Shown here: piece after piece, positions 42,522 to 50,722 of the stretch
Layout of the letters: each line of letters begins with the position of its first letter
Position numbering within the stretch: position 1 is the stretch's first letter
From: Streptomyces rugosispiralis
Lineage (GTDB): Bacteria; Actinomycetota; Actinomycetes; Streptomycetales; Streptomycetaceae
NCBI RefSeq assembly: GCF_024505145.1
Contig: NZ_JANIAA010000001.1
Location: forward strand, 496,001-560,000
Reading direction: 5' to 3'
Length of the DNA: 64,000 nucleotides
Notes under the pieces: model-generated
The model's database searches: none
What the model was told of the DNA's origin: nothing
Seen by the model: only the letters and a program-made list of their open reading frames with translations
Translations under genes and position numbers: made by a program

Positions 42522-43613
42522 TCAGGCCCTCGCCACCGGTCCCTCGATGTCCTTGGCGGTCACCGTCACCGTCGACGACGCAGGCTGCCGGACCGGCTCC
42601 AGGTGGAGGCGTTGGGTGCCCTCGATCTCCGGGGCGTGGGTGAAGGTGGACCGGCAGGCGCAGTCCTGCTCGGAGAAGCCGGCGAATCGGTAGGCGATCT
42701 CCATCATCCGGTTGCGGTCGGTGCGGCGGAAGTCGGCGACCAAGTGCACGCCGCCACGGGCCGCCTGGTCGCACAGCCAGTTCAGGATGGTGGCACCGGC
42801 GCCCCAGCTGACCACTCGGCAGGATGTCGCCATCAGCTTCAGGTGCCAGACCTCGGCCAGCTTCTCCAGCAACACGATGCCGACGGCGCCGTGCGTGCCG
42901 AACCGGTCGGACATGGTGACCACCAGCACCTCGTGGGCCGGGTCGCCGAGCAGACCGCGTAACGCGGCGTCCGAGTAGTGCACACCGGTGGCGTTCATCT
43001 GGCTGGTGCGCAGGGTCAGTTCCTCGACCCGGGTGAGCTCCTCCTCACTGGCCTTGCCGATGGTCATGACGAGTTGCAGTGAACGCAGGAAGTTCTCGTC
43101 CGGCCCGGCGTACTCGGTGCGCGCCGCGTCCCGCTCGAAGCCGGCACGGTACATCTCCCGGCGACGGCGGGAATCCACGGTGGAGGCGGCCGGGGAGAAC
43201 TCCGGCAGGCCGGGAAGGGCCAGCGCCTGCCCGGCGTCGTAGGTCCGCACTTCGGGGAGGTGGTAGGTGACCTCGGCCCGTTCGGCGGGCTGGTCGTCGA
43301 TGAAGGCGATGGTGCTGTGCGCGAAGTTGAGCCGTTCGGCGATCTCCCGGACAGAGTCGGATTTCGGCCCCCAGCCGATCCTGGGCAGCAGGAAGTACTC
43401 GGCCACTCCGAGCGCCTCCAGCTTGGCCCAGGCGTGGTCGTGGTCGTTCTTGCTGGCGATCGACTGGAGGATGCCCCTGCGGTCCAGCTCCTCGATGACC
43501 TGGCGCAATCCGTCGAAGAGCCCGACGTCGCCGTCCTCCAGGAGTGTCCCCTTCCACAACGTGTTGTCGAGGTCCCACACCACGCACTTGACGATGATGA
43601 CCTGCCCGTCCAC
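42522..43613 (-). CDS. FkbH-like HAD phosphatase/acyltransferase
   Basis: A 363-residue FkbH-family protein. The N-terminal HAD domain starts CVVWDLDNTLWKGTLLEDGD with the DxD nucleophile and continues RGILQSIASKNDHDHAW and TIAFIDDQPAERAEV. The C-terminal half (EELTLRTSQMNATGVHYSDA to VSWGAGATILNWLCDQA) is an acyltransferase-like region. FkbH proteins dephosphorylate 1,3-bisphosphoglycerate and load a glyceryl group on a carrier protein in polyketide extender or tetronate synthesis. No separate acyl carrier gene is adjacent, so the acceptor could be the carrier domain of the adenylation protein nearby. GTG start after GGGGAG. Confidence 0.85.
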   Translation of the reverse strand: MDGQVIIVKCVVWDLDNTLWKGTLLEDGDVGLFDGLRQVIEELDRRGILQSIASKNDHDHAWAKLEALGVAEYFLLPRIGWGPKSDSVREIAERLNFAHSTIAFIDDQPAERAEVTYHLPEVRTYDAGQALALPGLPEFSPAASTVDSRRRREMYRAGFERDAARTEYAGPDENFLRSLQLVMTIGKASEEELTRVEELTLRTSQMNATGVHYSDAALRGLLGDPAHEVLVVTMSDRFGTHGAVGIVLLEKLAEVWHLKLMATSCRVVSWGAGATILNWLCDQAARGGVHLVADFRRTDRNRMMEIAYRFAGFSEQDCACRSTFTHAPEIEGTQRLHLEPVRQPASSTVTVTAKDIEGPVARA

Positions 43614-43674
43614 CGTGTTCTCCCCTCAGCCCGAGACCGACAGCGCTCGCTGGGCCGGCATCAACCGGCACAAC

Positions 43675-43835
43675 TCATTGCTGCCCTCGTTTGACCTCGA
43701 TCAACTCGGCGTCCCGGTACGTACGGGCCACCACGTGTCCGTTCGACGCCGGCCTCGACGGCCGTGAGGAGACGCCGGACAAGGGCTGGGATCAGGTACT
43801 TGTCCGGGCGTTCCGCGACCAGCGCGGTGCTACGC
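43675..43835 (-). pseudogene. Frameshifted gene remnant upstream of the FkbH-like gene
   Basis: Read on the minus strand, one frame gives ALVAERPDKYLIPALVRRLL and TAVEAG, and after a one-base shift the next gives NGHVVARTYRDAELIEVKRG, QQ and a stop at 43675. Both pieces look coding (regular residue pattern) but there is no start or recognisable domain. It lies 61 bases before the FkbH start and probably belonged to the same operon. The remaining 150 bases to the flavin reductase hold no gene I can support. Confidence 0.4.
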
Positions 43836-43989
43836 GGTCTACGCGTTCATTGGCCTCCTCTCGTGTCCACCACTGTTCACCGGTCGGCTCTGCGCCTCGC
43901 GGCCGCAGCTGCACGCGCTGCATGTCCATGCGGTCTCACCTGCGACATTTCGGCTCCGGCCGAAACAACCGGACTCTAGGCTGCTCATC

Positions 43990-44679
43990 ATGAACACGGC
44001 ACCTACCGGCACCCTGCTCGCACAGGCAGTCGCCACCCATCTGGAGATCGAGCCGAGCATCCTGTACTTCGGGACGCCAGTGGTACTCCTGTCGACAGAG
44101 AATCAGGACGGCTCGTTCAACCTCGCCCCGATATCATCCGCATGGGCTCTCGGGCAGACGGTTGTGATCGGACTGGGCCGTGAGGGGCAGACCGCGTACA
44201 ACCTCGGCAGCCGTCCCGACCTGGTCATCAGCCTGCCGTCCCCCGCCCAGTGGCCGGCCGTGGAGCGGCTGGCGCCACTGACCGGCCGGAATCCAGTGCC
44301 CTCCAGCAAGCCCAAGGGCTGCCGCTTCGAGCCGGACAAGTTCGCCGCAGCAGGCCTGACCAGCGAGCCCTCCCAGCTGGTCCGGCCGCCCCGCGTCGCC
44401 GGATGCCCGATCCACCTCGAGGCCCGCGCCGAGCGGGTGCGGCCGGACGTGTCCGGGGACTTCGTCATCGTCGAGGCCGCCGTGTGCATGGTGCACGCCG
44501 ACTCCCGCATCGTCGTTCCGGGCACCCACCACATCGACCCGGCCGCCTGGAGCCCGCTCATTTACAACTTCCGCCACTACTTCGGACTGGGCCCGGAACT
44601 CGGCCACTCCTACCGGACCCAGACACCCCGCAACGTCGAGGAGCCTGCCACAGCCGGTCCTGGTCGCGCAGCGAGGTGA
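43990..44679 (+). CDS. Flavin reductase-like FMN-binding protein
   Basis: A 229-residue flavin-reductase-domain protein. It begins near ATHLEIEPSILYFGTPVVLLST, then NLAPISSAWALGQTVVIGLG, QTAYNLGSRPDLVISLPS, and ends VPGTHHIDPAAWSPLIYNFRHYFGL, blocks of the flavin reductase/ribosomal-type split-barrel family. Such proteins supply reduced FMN or carry out direct reductions. The longer C-terminal DPAAWSPLIYNFRHYFGLG region marks the subfamily of about 220 residues. It is divergent from the FkbH gene and convergent with the GNAT gene. A role in the nearby biosynthetic locus is possible but not shown. Confidence 0.82.
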   Translation: MNTAPTGTLLAQAVATHLEIEPSILYFGTPVVLLSTENQDGSFNLAPISSAWALGQTVVIGLGREGQTAYNLGSRPDLVISLPSPAQWPAVERLAPLTGRNPVPSSKPKGCRFEPDKFAAAGLTSEPSQLVRPPRVAGCPIHLEARAERVRPDVSGDFVIVEAAVCMVHADSRIVVPGTHHIDPAAWSPLIYNFRHYFGLGPELGHSYRTQTPRNVEEPATAGPGRAAR

Positions 44680-44710
44680 AGCCGGCGGCACCGGCCCGTG
44701 GCATGCCAAG

Positions 44711-45211
44711 TCAACGGTCCCCGGGCTCCGCGCCGAGTCGGCGGCTGTGCCGCAGGCCGGGGCGTCCGCCAACGGTGGCGTCCGCCACGACGGTGAATCC
44801 ATTGCGGCCGAGCACGGTCCTGGAGGCCACGTTGTCGAGGGTGGTGTACGCGGTGAGGGTGGAGAGCCCGTACGCCGTGGCTGCCAGGCGGCACACCTCT
44901 TCCACCGCGGCGGTCGCCATCCCCCGGCCCGCGGCGCGCTCGCCGATCCGGTAGCCGAGTTCGGCGTCTCCCTCCTCGACGTCCACGAGATTGACGCGGC
45001 CGACCAACTCACCCCGGTCGTCCACGACGACATGGAAGTGGCACACACCGGCGTCCTGTTCGGCGAGCCGGGCACGGTGCAGGGACGCGAACTCCGCGAA
45101 GTAGGCGTCCCCCCGGTCCGAGATCGTCCGAGCGAAGTACTCCCGGTTCTCGCGCTCGAACGCCAGCAGGGCGGGCGCGTGGTCGGCCCGGAGCCGTTCC
45201 AACCTCAACAT
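44711..45211 (-). CDS. GNAT acetyltransferase (RimJ/RimL-like)
   Basis: A 166-residue GNAT protein. The acetyl-CoA pyrophosphate region is ELGYRIGERAAGRGMATAAVEEV with the R/Q-x-x-G-x-A pattern, followed by LTAYTTLDNVASRTVLGRNGF, which is the usual end of RimJ-type enzymes. It likely acetylates an amine or N-terminus; many act on antibiotics or amino groups. Two ATGs (45223 and 45211) are possible; no strong ribosome binding site decides. It is divergent from the carbamoyltransferase and convergent with the flavin reductase. Confidence 0.82.
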   Translation of the reverse strand: MLRLERLRADHAPALLAFERENREYFARTISDRGDAYFAEFASLHRARLAEQDAGVCHFHVVVDDRGELVGRVNLVDVEEGDAELGYRIGERAAGRGMATAAVEEVCRLAATAYGLSTLTAYTTLDNVASRTVLGRNGFTVVADATVGGRPGLRHSRRLGAEPGDR

Positions 45212-45442
45212 GCCCAAAAGCATACGTAACGAGGACCGCGCCCGCCCACGGCCCGGCGAACCAAGCATTCGGTGCGGAATTCTCCCCGGTCCACCGTTTC
45301 CCCGGCCCGCCGTATCCCCCAGCCCGCCGTATCCCGGAAAGAAATCCACACTCTGCTTGTGCATCATGCCTATCCCTCAAGTATCCGGCCCGAGTAGCCT
45401 GTTCTTCCGCCGATACCGTCGTGCTTGGGAGGCTGAGAGCCA

Positions 45443-47224
45443 GTGATCGTACTCGGTTACAACGGATTCAGCAGAGGTGCGGAGCTTTTCGGGCGTCTCT
45501 ACGGGGCGACTGGTGTCGGACGTAATCTCTTGGTGGGTCATGACGCCGCGGCGGCTCTGGTGATCGACGGCGAGTTGGTGGCGGCGGTCGAGGAAGAGCG
45601 GCTGAGCCGGGTCAAGAAGACCTCCGATTTCCCGGCGCAGGCAATCACCTGGTGTCTGAACTCCGTCGGTGTCGACCTCGACCAGGTCGACGTTTTCGCT
45701 TTCCCCTGGCGGTTTTCGGCGACGGTGGCCGAGGAGATGATTTCGGGGATATGCGACTCGGACATGCCGGTCACGGCCAAGTTCGACGCCCTGCGCAGCA
45801 CGGGTGAGCTCTACACCGGCATGCTCAGCCCCGACGCGGTGTACCACGACTTCGTCGAGCGCACCGGCTACGAGCTGGATCCCAACAAGCTCACCCTGGT
45901 GCCCCATCACCTGGCCCATCTCATGTGCGGGGCCTACCTGGCCGGCGGGGGCGACGCCGCCTTCCTGGTGAGCGACGGCCGGGCGGAGACCCTGTCCTCC
46001 GTCATGGGCGAGGTGCGGAACGGCGTGGTCCGCCAGTTCGACGAGAGCGCGGTCCCCATGACCAGCTCGCTCGGGGTGGCGTTCGGGCGGATCACCCGCT
46101 ACCTGGGGTTCGTGCCGAACAACGACGAGTACAAGGTGATGGGCCTGGCCGCGTACGGCCCGCCGCCGCGGCACAACCCGCTGCTCGAACGCGTTGTGCG
46201 GTTGTACGAGAACGGCTCGTACACCATCTCCATCCCCCGGGACATAGGGGCCTACTACGCGCTCTTCGACGACCTGTTCGGCGGTGACAGCGAGAAGCGC
46301 GAGCAGTTCGATTTCCGTGTCCGGGTCGCCGGGCTGGCACAGCACATGGTCGAGGCCGTCACCGCGCATCAGGTGCGGGCGCTGACCGCGGCCTCCGGCC
46401 TGGACACCCTGTTCTTCGAGGGCGGGCTGGCGCTGAACTGCGTGGCCAACACCAAGATGCTGGAGAGATCGCCGTTCACCGGTATGGAGGTCAGCTTCGG
46501 GGCCAGCGATCCCGGGGTCGCCATTGGCGCGGCCGTGTACGCCGCCGGTCTCAGGAATCGGCCGGCCGACGCGGTCACCACCCCCTATCTGGGGCCTTCG
46601 TACGACGAGCGGCAGATCAGGGACACGCTCGCGGAGTACGCGGACCGCGTCGAGTGGCAGGAGGAGCCCGACTCCGCCTCGACCGCCGACCGGACGGCGG
46701 AGCTGCTGGCCGGGAAGAACGTCGTGGGCTGGTTCCAGGGCCGGACCGAGTTCGGACCGCGCGCCCTGGGCAACCGCAGCATCCTCGCCAACCCGGCCTT
46801 CCCCAACATCAAGGACATCATCAATCTCCGGGTGAAACACCGGGAGCCCTTCCGGCCGTTCGCGCCCGTCATCCTCGAGTCGGAGGCCCCCCGCGTCTTC
46901 TCGATGGGCAAGAAGACCTCGTCCCCGTATATGACCTTCGTCTTCCCGGTGCGGAAGGAGTACCAGGAGCGGATCCCCGGCGCCTGCCATGTGGACGGCA
47001 CGGCGCGGGCCCAGACGGTGAACGAGCGGCAGAACCCCGCCCTCGCCGGGCTGTTGCGCGCCTTCACGGCACGGACGGATGTGCCCTGCCTGCTCAACAC
47101 GTCCTTCAACGTGGCCGGTGAGCCCATCGTGAGCTCGCCGCGAGACGCGTTGGAGTGCTTCCTGGCCACCGAGATCGACTATCTGGTCATCGACCGGTTC
47201 GTGATCACCAAGAAGGGGAGCTGA
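45443..47224 (+). CDS. O-carbamoyltransferase (NodU/CmcH family)
   Basis: A 593-residue carbamoyltransferase of the NodU/TobZ/CmcH family. The N-terminal Kae1-like domain has VGHDAAAALVIDGELVAAVEEERLSRVKK with metal-ligand His, the HxxxH-type VPHHLAHLMCGAYLAG, and NNDEYKVMGLAAYG. The C-terminal YrdC-like part has GWFQGRTEFGPRALGNRSIL, the carbamoyl-phosphate/ATP end, followed by KHREPFRPFAPVIL. It uses carbamoyl phosphate and ATP to place a carbamoyl on a hydroxyl (rarely amine) of a natural product. The GTG start is the first codon of the fold. Neighbouring biosynthetic genes run the other way and the two end at a shared terminator. Confidence 0.92.
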   Translation: MIVLGYNGFSRGAELFGRLYGATGVGRNLLVGHDAAAALVIDGELVAAVEEERLSRVKKTSDFPAQAITWCLNSVGVDLDQVDVFAFPWRFSATVAEEMISGICDSDMPVTAKFDALRSTGELYTGMLSPDAVYHDFVERTGYELDPNKLTLVPHHLAHLMCGAYLAGGGDAAFLVSDGRAETLSSVMGEVRNGVVRQFDESAVPMTSSLGVAFGRITRYLGFVPNNDEYKVMGLAAYGPPPRHNPLLERVVRLYENGSYTISIPRDIGAYYALFDDLFGGDSEKREQFDFRVRVAGLAQHMVEAVTAHQVRALTAASGLDTLFFEGGLALNCVANTKMLERSPFTGMEVSFGASDPGVAIGAAVYAAGLRNRPADAVTTPYLGPSYDERQIRDTLAEYADRVEWQEEPDSASTADRTAELLAGKNVVGWFQGRTEFGPRALGNRSILANPAFPNIKDIINLRVKHREPFRPFAPVILESEAPRVFSMGKKTSSPYMTFVFPVRKEYQERIPGACHVDGTARAQTVNERQNPALAGLLRAFTARTDVPCLLNTSFNVAGEPIVSSPRDALECFLATEIDYLVIDRFVITKKGS

Positions 47225-47225
47225 G

Positions 47226-47261
47226 CCGTCGGCCCGCGGGGCGCGCCCCGCGGGCCGACGG
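47226..47261. terminator. Perfect 18-base-pair palindromic terminator
   Basis: CCGTCGGCCCGCGGGGCG at 47226-47243 is followed at once by its exact complement CGCCCCGCGGGCCGACGG to 47261. It sits two bases after the carbamoyltransferase stop and four bases before the cupin stop, so it can end both convergent transcripts. Confidence 0.85.
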
Positions 47262-47264
47262 TCC

Positions 47265-47702
47265 TCAATTCTTGGGGAGCTGAATGGGCTCGTTCGGCCC
47301 GCCCTTTGTCTCGATGGTCAGGAACGACAGCACGTCATCGCCGATATTCTTCAGGTCGTGCAAGTGGTGTTGCCCCGCGGGGCAGCGGAAATGCCGAGAC
47401 TGGCCACGGGCATAAGAGATCTCGCGCGTGCTGCCATCGCTCGAATGCTGGCGGGCCCGGCCGTTTGTGAGGGCTATCCAGAAGTAGTCCAGCACATGCC
47501 GATGGACGGGAATTCGCTCTCCCGGCTGAAGGTGGGTCTCCCAGATGCGCAGGGAATCGGTCTCTTTCACCAGCGTCTGGCCGATCCACCCGTGCTGGGC
47601 GTTGGTGTCGAATTCCTTGTGCAGCTGCGGGCTCCAGCGCGCATAACCCTCCGCGACGACGGTGCTGGACAGCGGTATATCGGAGCGGGAATCCTTACCC
47701 AC
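47265..47702 (-). CDS. Cupin-fold protein
   Basis: A 145-residue single-domain cupin. The metal-binding first motif is ERIPVHRHVLDYFWIAL (His pair, then no clear Glu), and the second is QSRHFRCPAGQHHLHDLKN, giving the beta-barrel with His ligands. It could be an isomerase, oxygenase or a metal-binding helper; the sequence does not tell. It begins with GTG after AAAGGA and is the last gene of the minus-strand biosynthetic operon, 30 bases after the aminotransferase fusion. Confidence 0.8.
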   Translation of the reverse strand: MGKDSRSDIPLSSTVVAEGYARWSPQLHKEFDTNAQHGWIGQTLVKETDSLRIWETHLQPGERIPVHRHVLDYFWIALTNGRARQHSSDGSTREISYARGQSRHFRCPAGQHHLHDLKNIGDDVLSFLTIETKGGPNEPIQLPKN

Positions 47703-47732
47703 GAGCGGTGTCCTTTCGCTGAACGATATGGC

Positions 47733-49700
47733 TCACAGAGCGGCGGAGAGTGCTTCGAGGAGGGCGGCGTTCGCGCGCCGATCGCCGATCGTGATGCGGC
47801 AGGTGTCCGGGATCACCCGCCCGGTGTCGGCGACGACGATCCCCGCGCCCCGAAGCTGATCCATCACGCGCTCGTGCTTGTGCAGTCGGACGAAGAGGAA
47901 GTTGGTCTCCGAGGGGAACACCCGGGCCACCGCGGGATGCTCGGTCAGCGCGGCGGCCATCCGGTCACGCTCGGCACGGATGCGCTGGATCCCGGCGACC
48001 ACCCGCCGCACATCGGTCAGCCGGTCCCGCACGGCGTGCTGGGAGGCGTCGGTGAATCCGAAGGGCACCTGCACCCGGCGCAGCGCCTCGATGATGCCGG
48101 GCTGGGCCAGGGCGATTCCGCAGCGTGCGCCGGCGAGTCCCCATGCCTTGGAGAGTGTCCTGAGCACGATGAGGTTGTCGTGCTGGGCGATCAGCCGGGC
48201 GTACGAGGGCTGTTCGCTGAACTCGACATAGGCTTCGTCGATCACCACCAGCCCCCGGCCGCGAACCACCAGGTCATGGACCTGCTCCGGGTCGAGCCTG
48301 GTCCCGACGGGGTTGTTGGGGTCGCACAGGATGGTCACCCGTGGATCGGCCGCCAGGATGCGCTCGGTGTCGAGCCGGGACAGGTCGTCGCCGTGCAGCG
48401 GCACCTCGACGACGGGCAGGCGCAGGAGGTGGGCGAAGTGGCCGTAGAGCGGGAAGGTGGGTGGCGTGACGCAGACGCGCTCGCCGGGCGAGGCAAGCGC
48501 CGCCAGGAGCAGCATGACGCCGTCCACCGAGCCGCTGCTGAACAGCAGGTGGTCCGCGCTCAGCGCGGCCACGCCCTCGTGGCCGGGCAATGTCGCGATC
48601 GTGGCCAGGTAGGTGTCGGCCAGCTCTGTCGTGTCGAGGTGGGGGTACTCGCCCGTGGCGCCCAGGAACGGATTGGTGTTGCTGGACAGGTCGATCGTGT
48701 CGAACCGGGGCACCTGGCGGAAGCGGGCCGGACCCGGGACCGGCACCCCCGTGACGGGCGGGGCCGCGTACTCCGACAGCGGGTGTTCCGCTCCCCCTCC
48801 CTCCGGGGACACGAGGCCGGGAGCGCGCAGCCAGTGGTCGAGTGGCACGAACAGATCGGCTCCGAGGCGGCGCATGCGGGGGACATCTCCCCGGCCGAGG
48901 TGGACCCACTCCAGCCCGGAGCGCCGGGCGTGGAGGTACAGCCGGTACATCGACGCGGCGAAGAGGTCGTCCCGTGCGGCGGGGTCGTCGTGGTCAATGG
49001 CCTGTGTGAGGGAGTAGATCCCGCGGCCGTTGTGGGACGTGGTGAGAAGCCCGGCCTGGACCACGGCGCTCTGTTCGCGGCGTACGAGCATCTCGGTGCG
49101 GTCCGCCAACGGGCCGTGCGCCAGGGCGTCGAGGGCGGCGGCGTCGTACAGGTTGCCGTGGCCGCCGTGGCGCTCGGCCTGACGCCGGTGGAGCGTGACG
49201 AAGGCGTCTCGTGCCCAGGGACTCCTGTCGAGCTCGCTCAGCCGGATCCGCTCCCAGGTCACGTCGAGGGAGATCTCGCGGTCGCGGCGGCGGAGGTCGT
49301 CGAGTCGCGCGGCGCCGACGCGGGTCCGCAGAACCTCGTCCACCTCCCCGGTCAGCCGGACGACGCACTCGCTCTCGGTGGCGATCGGAACGAGCCCTGC
49401 CGCCCGCAGCGCGCCGGTGTCGTCGCCGCGGCGCACATTGGGCACCAGGATCTGGGGCGTGCCCAGTGCCTCGGCGCGGCGGACCAGTTCATCGAGGGCG
49501 TGGCGGGTGGGGGCGGGGCTGGTCGGGTGGTACGGGGACCCGCCGCCCACCAGGGTGGGGCGCTCGAGCACCGCGGGGTCCACGGCGGCGAACGCGCCCG
49601 CGCCCTGGTCCAGTCGGCTCAATGAGCACACCGGGTCCGGGGACCCGAGGGCGGCGGACAGCACCTGCTGAAGCGCGTCGATATCTGCGGACCTGCGCAT
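47733..49700 (-). CDS. GNAT/FemAB-like domain fused to HisC-type aminotransferase
   Basis: A 655-residue two-domain protein. Residues 1 to about 330 look like a GNAT/FemAB-like acyltransferase: GAARLDDLRRRDREISLDVT, AFVTLHRRQAERHGGHGNLY and LEWVHLGRGDVPRMRRLGAD. Residues from about 345 form a class I/II PLP aminotransferase of the histidinol-phosphate type: DLSSNTNPFLGATGEYPHLD, CDPNNPVGTRLDPEQVHDLV, VIDEAYVEFSEQPS, and the PLP Lys in RTLSKAWGLAGARCG (about K518), ending SETNFLFVRL. HisC-type enzymes transaminate alpha-keto or amino-phosphate substrates. It lies directly between the SDR and cupin genes in the adenylation-thioesterase operon. Fusing an acyltransferase with HisC is unusual and suggests transamination followed by N-acylation of the new amine. 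Confidence 0.87.
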   Translation of the reverse strand: MRRSADIDALQQVLSAALGSPDPVCSLSRLDQGAGAFAAVDPAVLERPTLVGGGSPYHPTSPAPTRHALDELVRRAEALGTPQILVPNVRRGDDTGALRAAGLVPIATESECVVRLTGEVDEVLRTRVGAARLDDLRRRDREISLDVTWERIRLSELDRSPWARDAFVTLHRRQAERHGGHGNLYDAAALDALAHGPLADRTEMLVRREQSAVVQAGLLTTSHNGRGIYSLTQAIDHDDPAARDDLFAASMYRLYLHARRSGLEWVHLGRGDVPRMRRLGADLFVPLDHWLRAPGLVSPEGGGAEHPLSEYAAPPVTGVPVPGPARFRQVPRFDTIDLSSNTNPFLGATGEYPHLDTTELADTYLATIATLPGHEGVAALSADHLLFSSGSVDGVMLLLAALASPGERVCVTPPTFPLYGHFAHLLRLPVVEVPLHGDDLSRLDTERILAADPRVTILCDPNNPVGTRLDPEQVHDLVVRGRGLVVIDEAYVEFSEQPSYARLIAQHDNLIVLRTLSKAWGLAGARCGIALAQPGIIEALRRVQVPFGFTDASQHAVRDRLTDVRRVVAGIQRIRAERDRMAAALTEHPAVARVFPSETNFLFVRLHKHERVMDQLRGAGIVVADTGRVIPDTCRITIGDRRANAALLEALSAAL

Positions 49701-49722
49701 GCTCGTTCTCCACTCCTCGTGG

Positions 49723-50679
49723 TCACTGGGGTGTCCCGGCTCCGTGCGCGTCCAGGTACGCGTCGATGCGGTGGCGGTACTCCTCGAACAGGTCGGCCAC
49801 GGTGCGGGCGATACCGGCTCGCCAGCCGATGGCGCAGTCGCCGATCAGGCCGCGGCGGATGTCGTGGTCGAAGATGGCCGTTTCCCGGCTGAAGTCGCCG
49901 CGGTCCAGTTGGACCGGCACTCCGGTGAGCGCGGACAGGTACTCCAGCAGATCGGTGATGCCGACCTCGTCGTCCCCGCCCCAGTTCACGACCCGCGCGG
50001 GCGCCCGCGCCACGTCCCACAGCAGCGGTACCTGGCGCACGACGTCATCGGTGTGCAGCAGATTGCAGTAGTTCTGGCCTTCGCGGGGCACCGCGCAGGG
50101 CCGCCCCGCGCGCATCTGGTTGAACAGGATCATGGGCACGCCGCCGTGGCCGTACGGGCCGTAGGCGATGTTGAGGCGGGCGATCACCGTCGGCAGCCCG
50201 AGTGTTTCGGCCAGACCGCGTGCCACGCCTTCGGCGGTGATCTTGGCGACCGGGTAGGTCGGCAGCCATGGCGCGGTCCCGCCCAGCGGATCGCTCTCCC
50301 GGTAGCGGTGTGTCCGATCGGCGCGGTTGTAGACCACGCCGGACGAGACGTACAGGAACGACTCGGCGGCGGAGCAGTGGGTCATCAGGCGTGCGGTGCC
50401 GACCGCGTTGACGCGGGCGGTGTCCTCGAAGTCCTTGCCGTCGCCCCGGTGCACCGCCGAGTGCAGCACATGGGTGAAGTCGCGCGGCAGGCCCTCCAGG
50501 TCATCGGTGGCCATGTCCCAGCTGGCGGTGTGGGCGCCCACGTCCTCCAGCGCCTCGCGGGCGTCTTGGTCACCGAACCGGCCCAGGCACCACACCTCGT
50601 TGTCGACGGCGAGCGATTCGGCGACGGGCCTCGCGACCTGTCCGGTCCCACCCGTGATGAGTATCTTCTTGCCTTGCAT
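49723..50679 (-). CDS. NAD-dependent epimerase/dehydratase-like extended SDR
   Basis: A 318-residue extended SDR. The cofactor site ILITGGTGQVARPVAE is GxxGxxA rather than GxxGxxG, a tolerated change. Catalytic parts are SSGVVYN for Ser and TYPVAKITAEGVARG for the YxxxK pair. NIAYGPYGHGGVPMIL and NLLHTDDVVR follow the nucleotide-sugar epimerase pattern. It may reduce or epimerise a sugar-like or keto intermediate of the locus. It is 43 bases downstream of the adenylation-thioesterase gene and 22 bases upstream of the aminotransferase fusion. Confidence 0.87.
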   Translation of the reverse strand: MQGKKILITGGTGQVARPVAESLAVDNEVWCLGRFGDQDAREALEDVGAHTASWDMATDDLEGLPRDFTHVLHSAVHRGDGKDFEDTARVNAVGTARLMTHCSAAESFLYVSSGVVYNRADRTHRYRESDPLGGTAPWLPTYPVAKITAEGVARGLAETLGLPTVIARLNIAYGPYGHGGVPMILFNQMRAGRPCAVPREGQNYCNLLHTDDVVRQVPLLWDVARAPARVVNWGGDDEVGITDLLEYLSALTGVPVQLDRGDFSRETAIFDHDIRRGLIGDCAIGWRAGIARTVADLFEEYRHRIDAYLDAHGAGTPQ

Positions 50680-50722
50680 GATCGGCGGCTCCTGGTGGTG
50701 TCAACGGTTGCCTTGCCGGTCC

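Noticed and set aside
47358..49625. A 755-codon open frame on the plus strand
   Set aside because: It is antisense to the cupin and aminotransferase genes and shows no domain; long empty frames are expected in high-GC DNA with this codon use.
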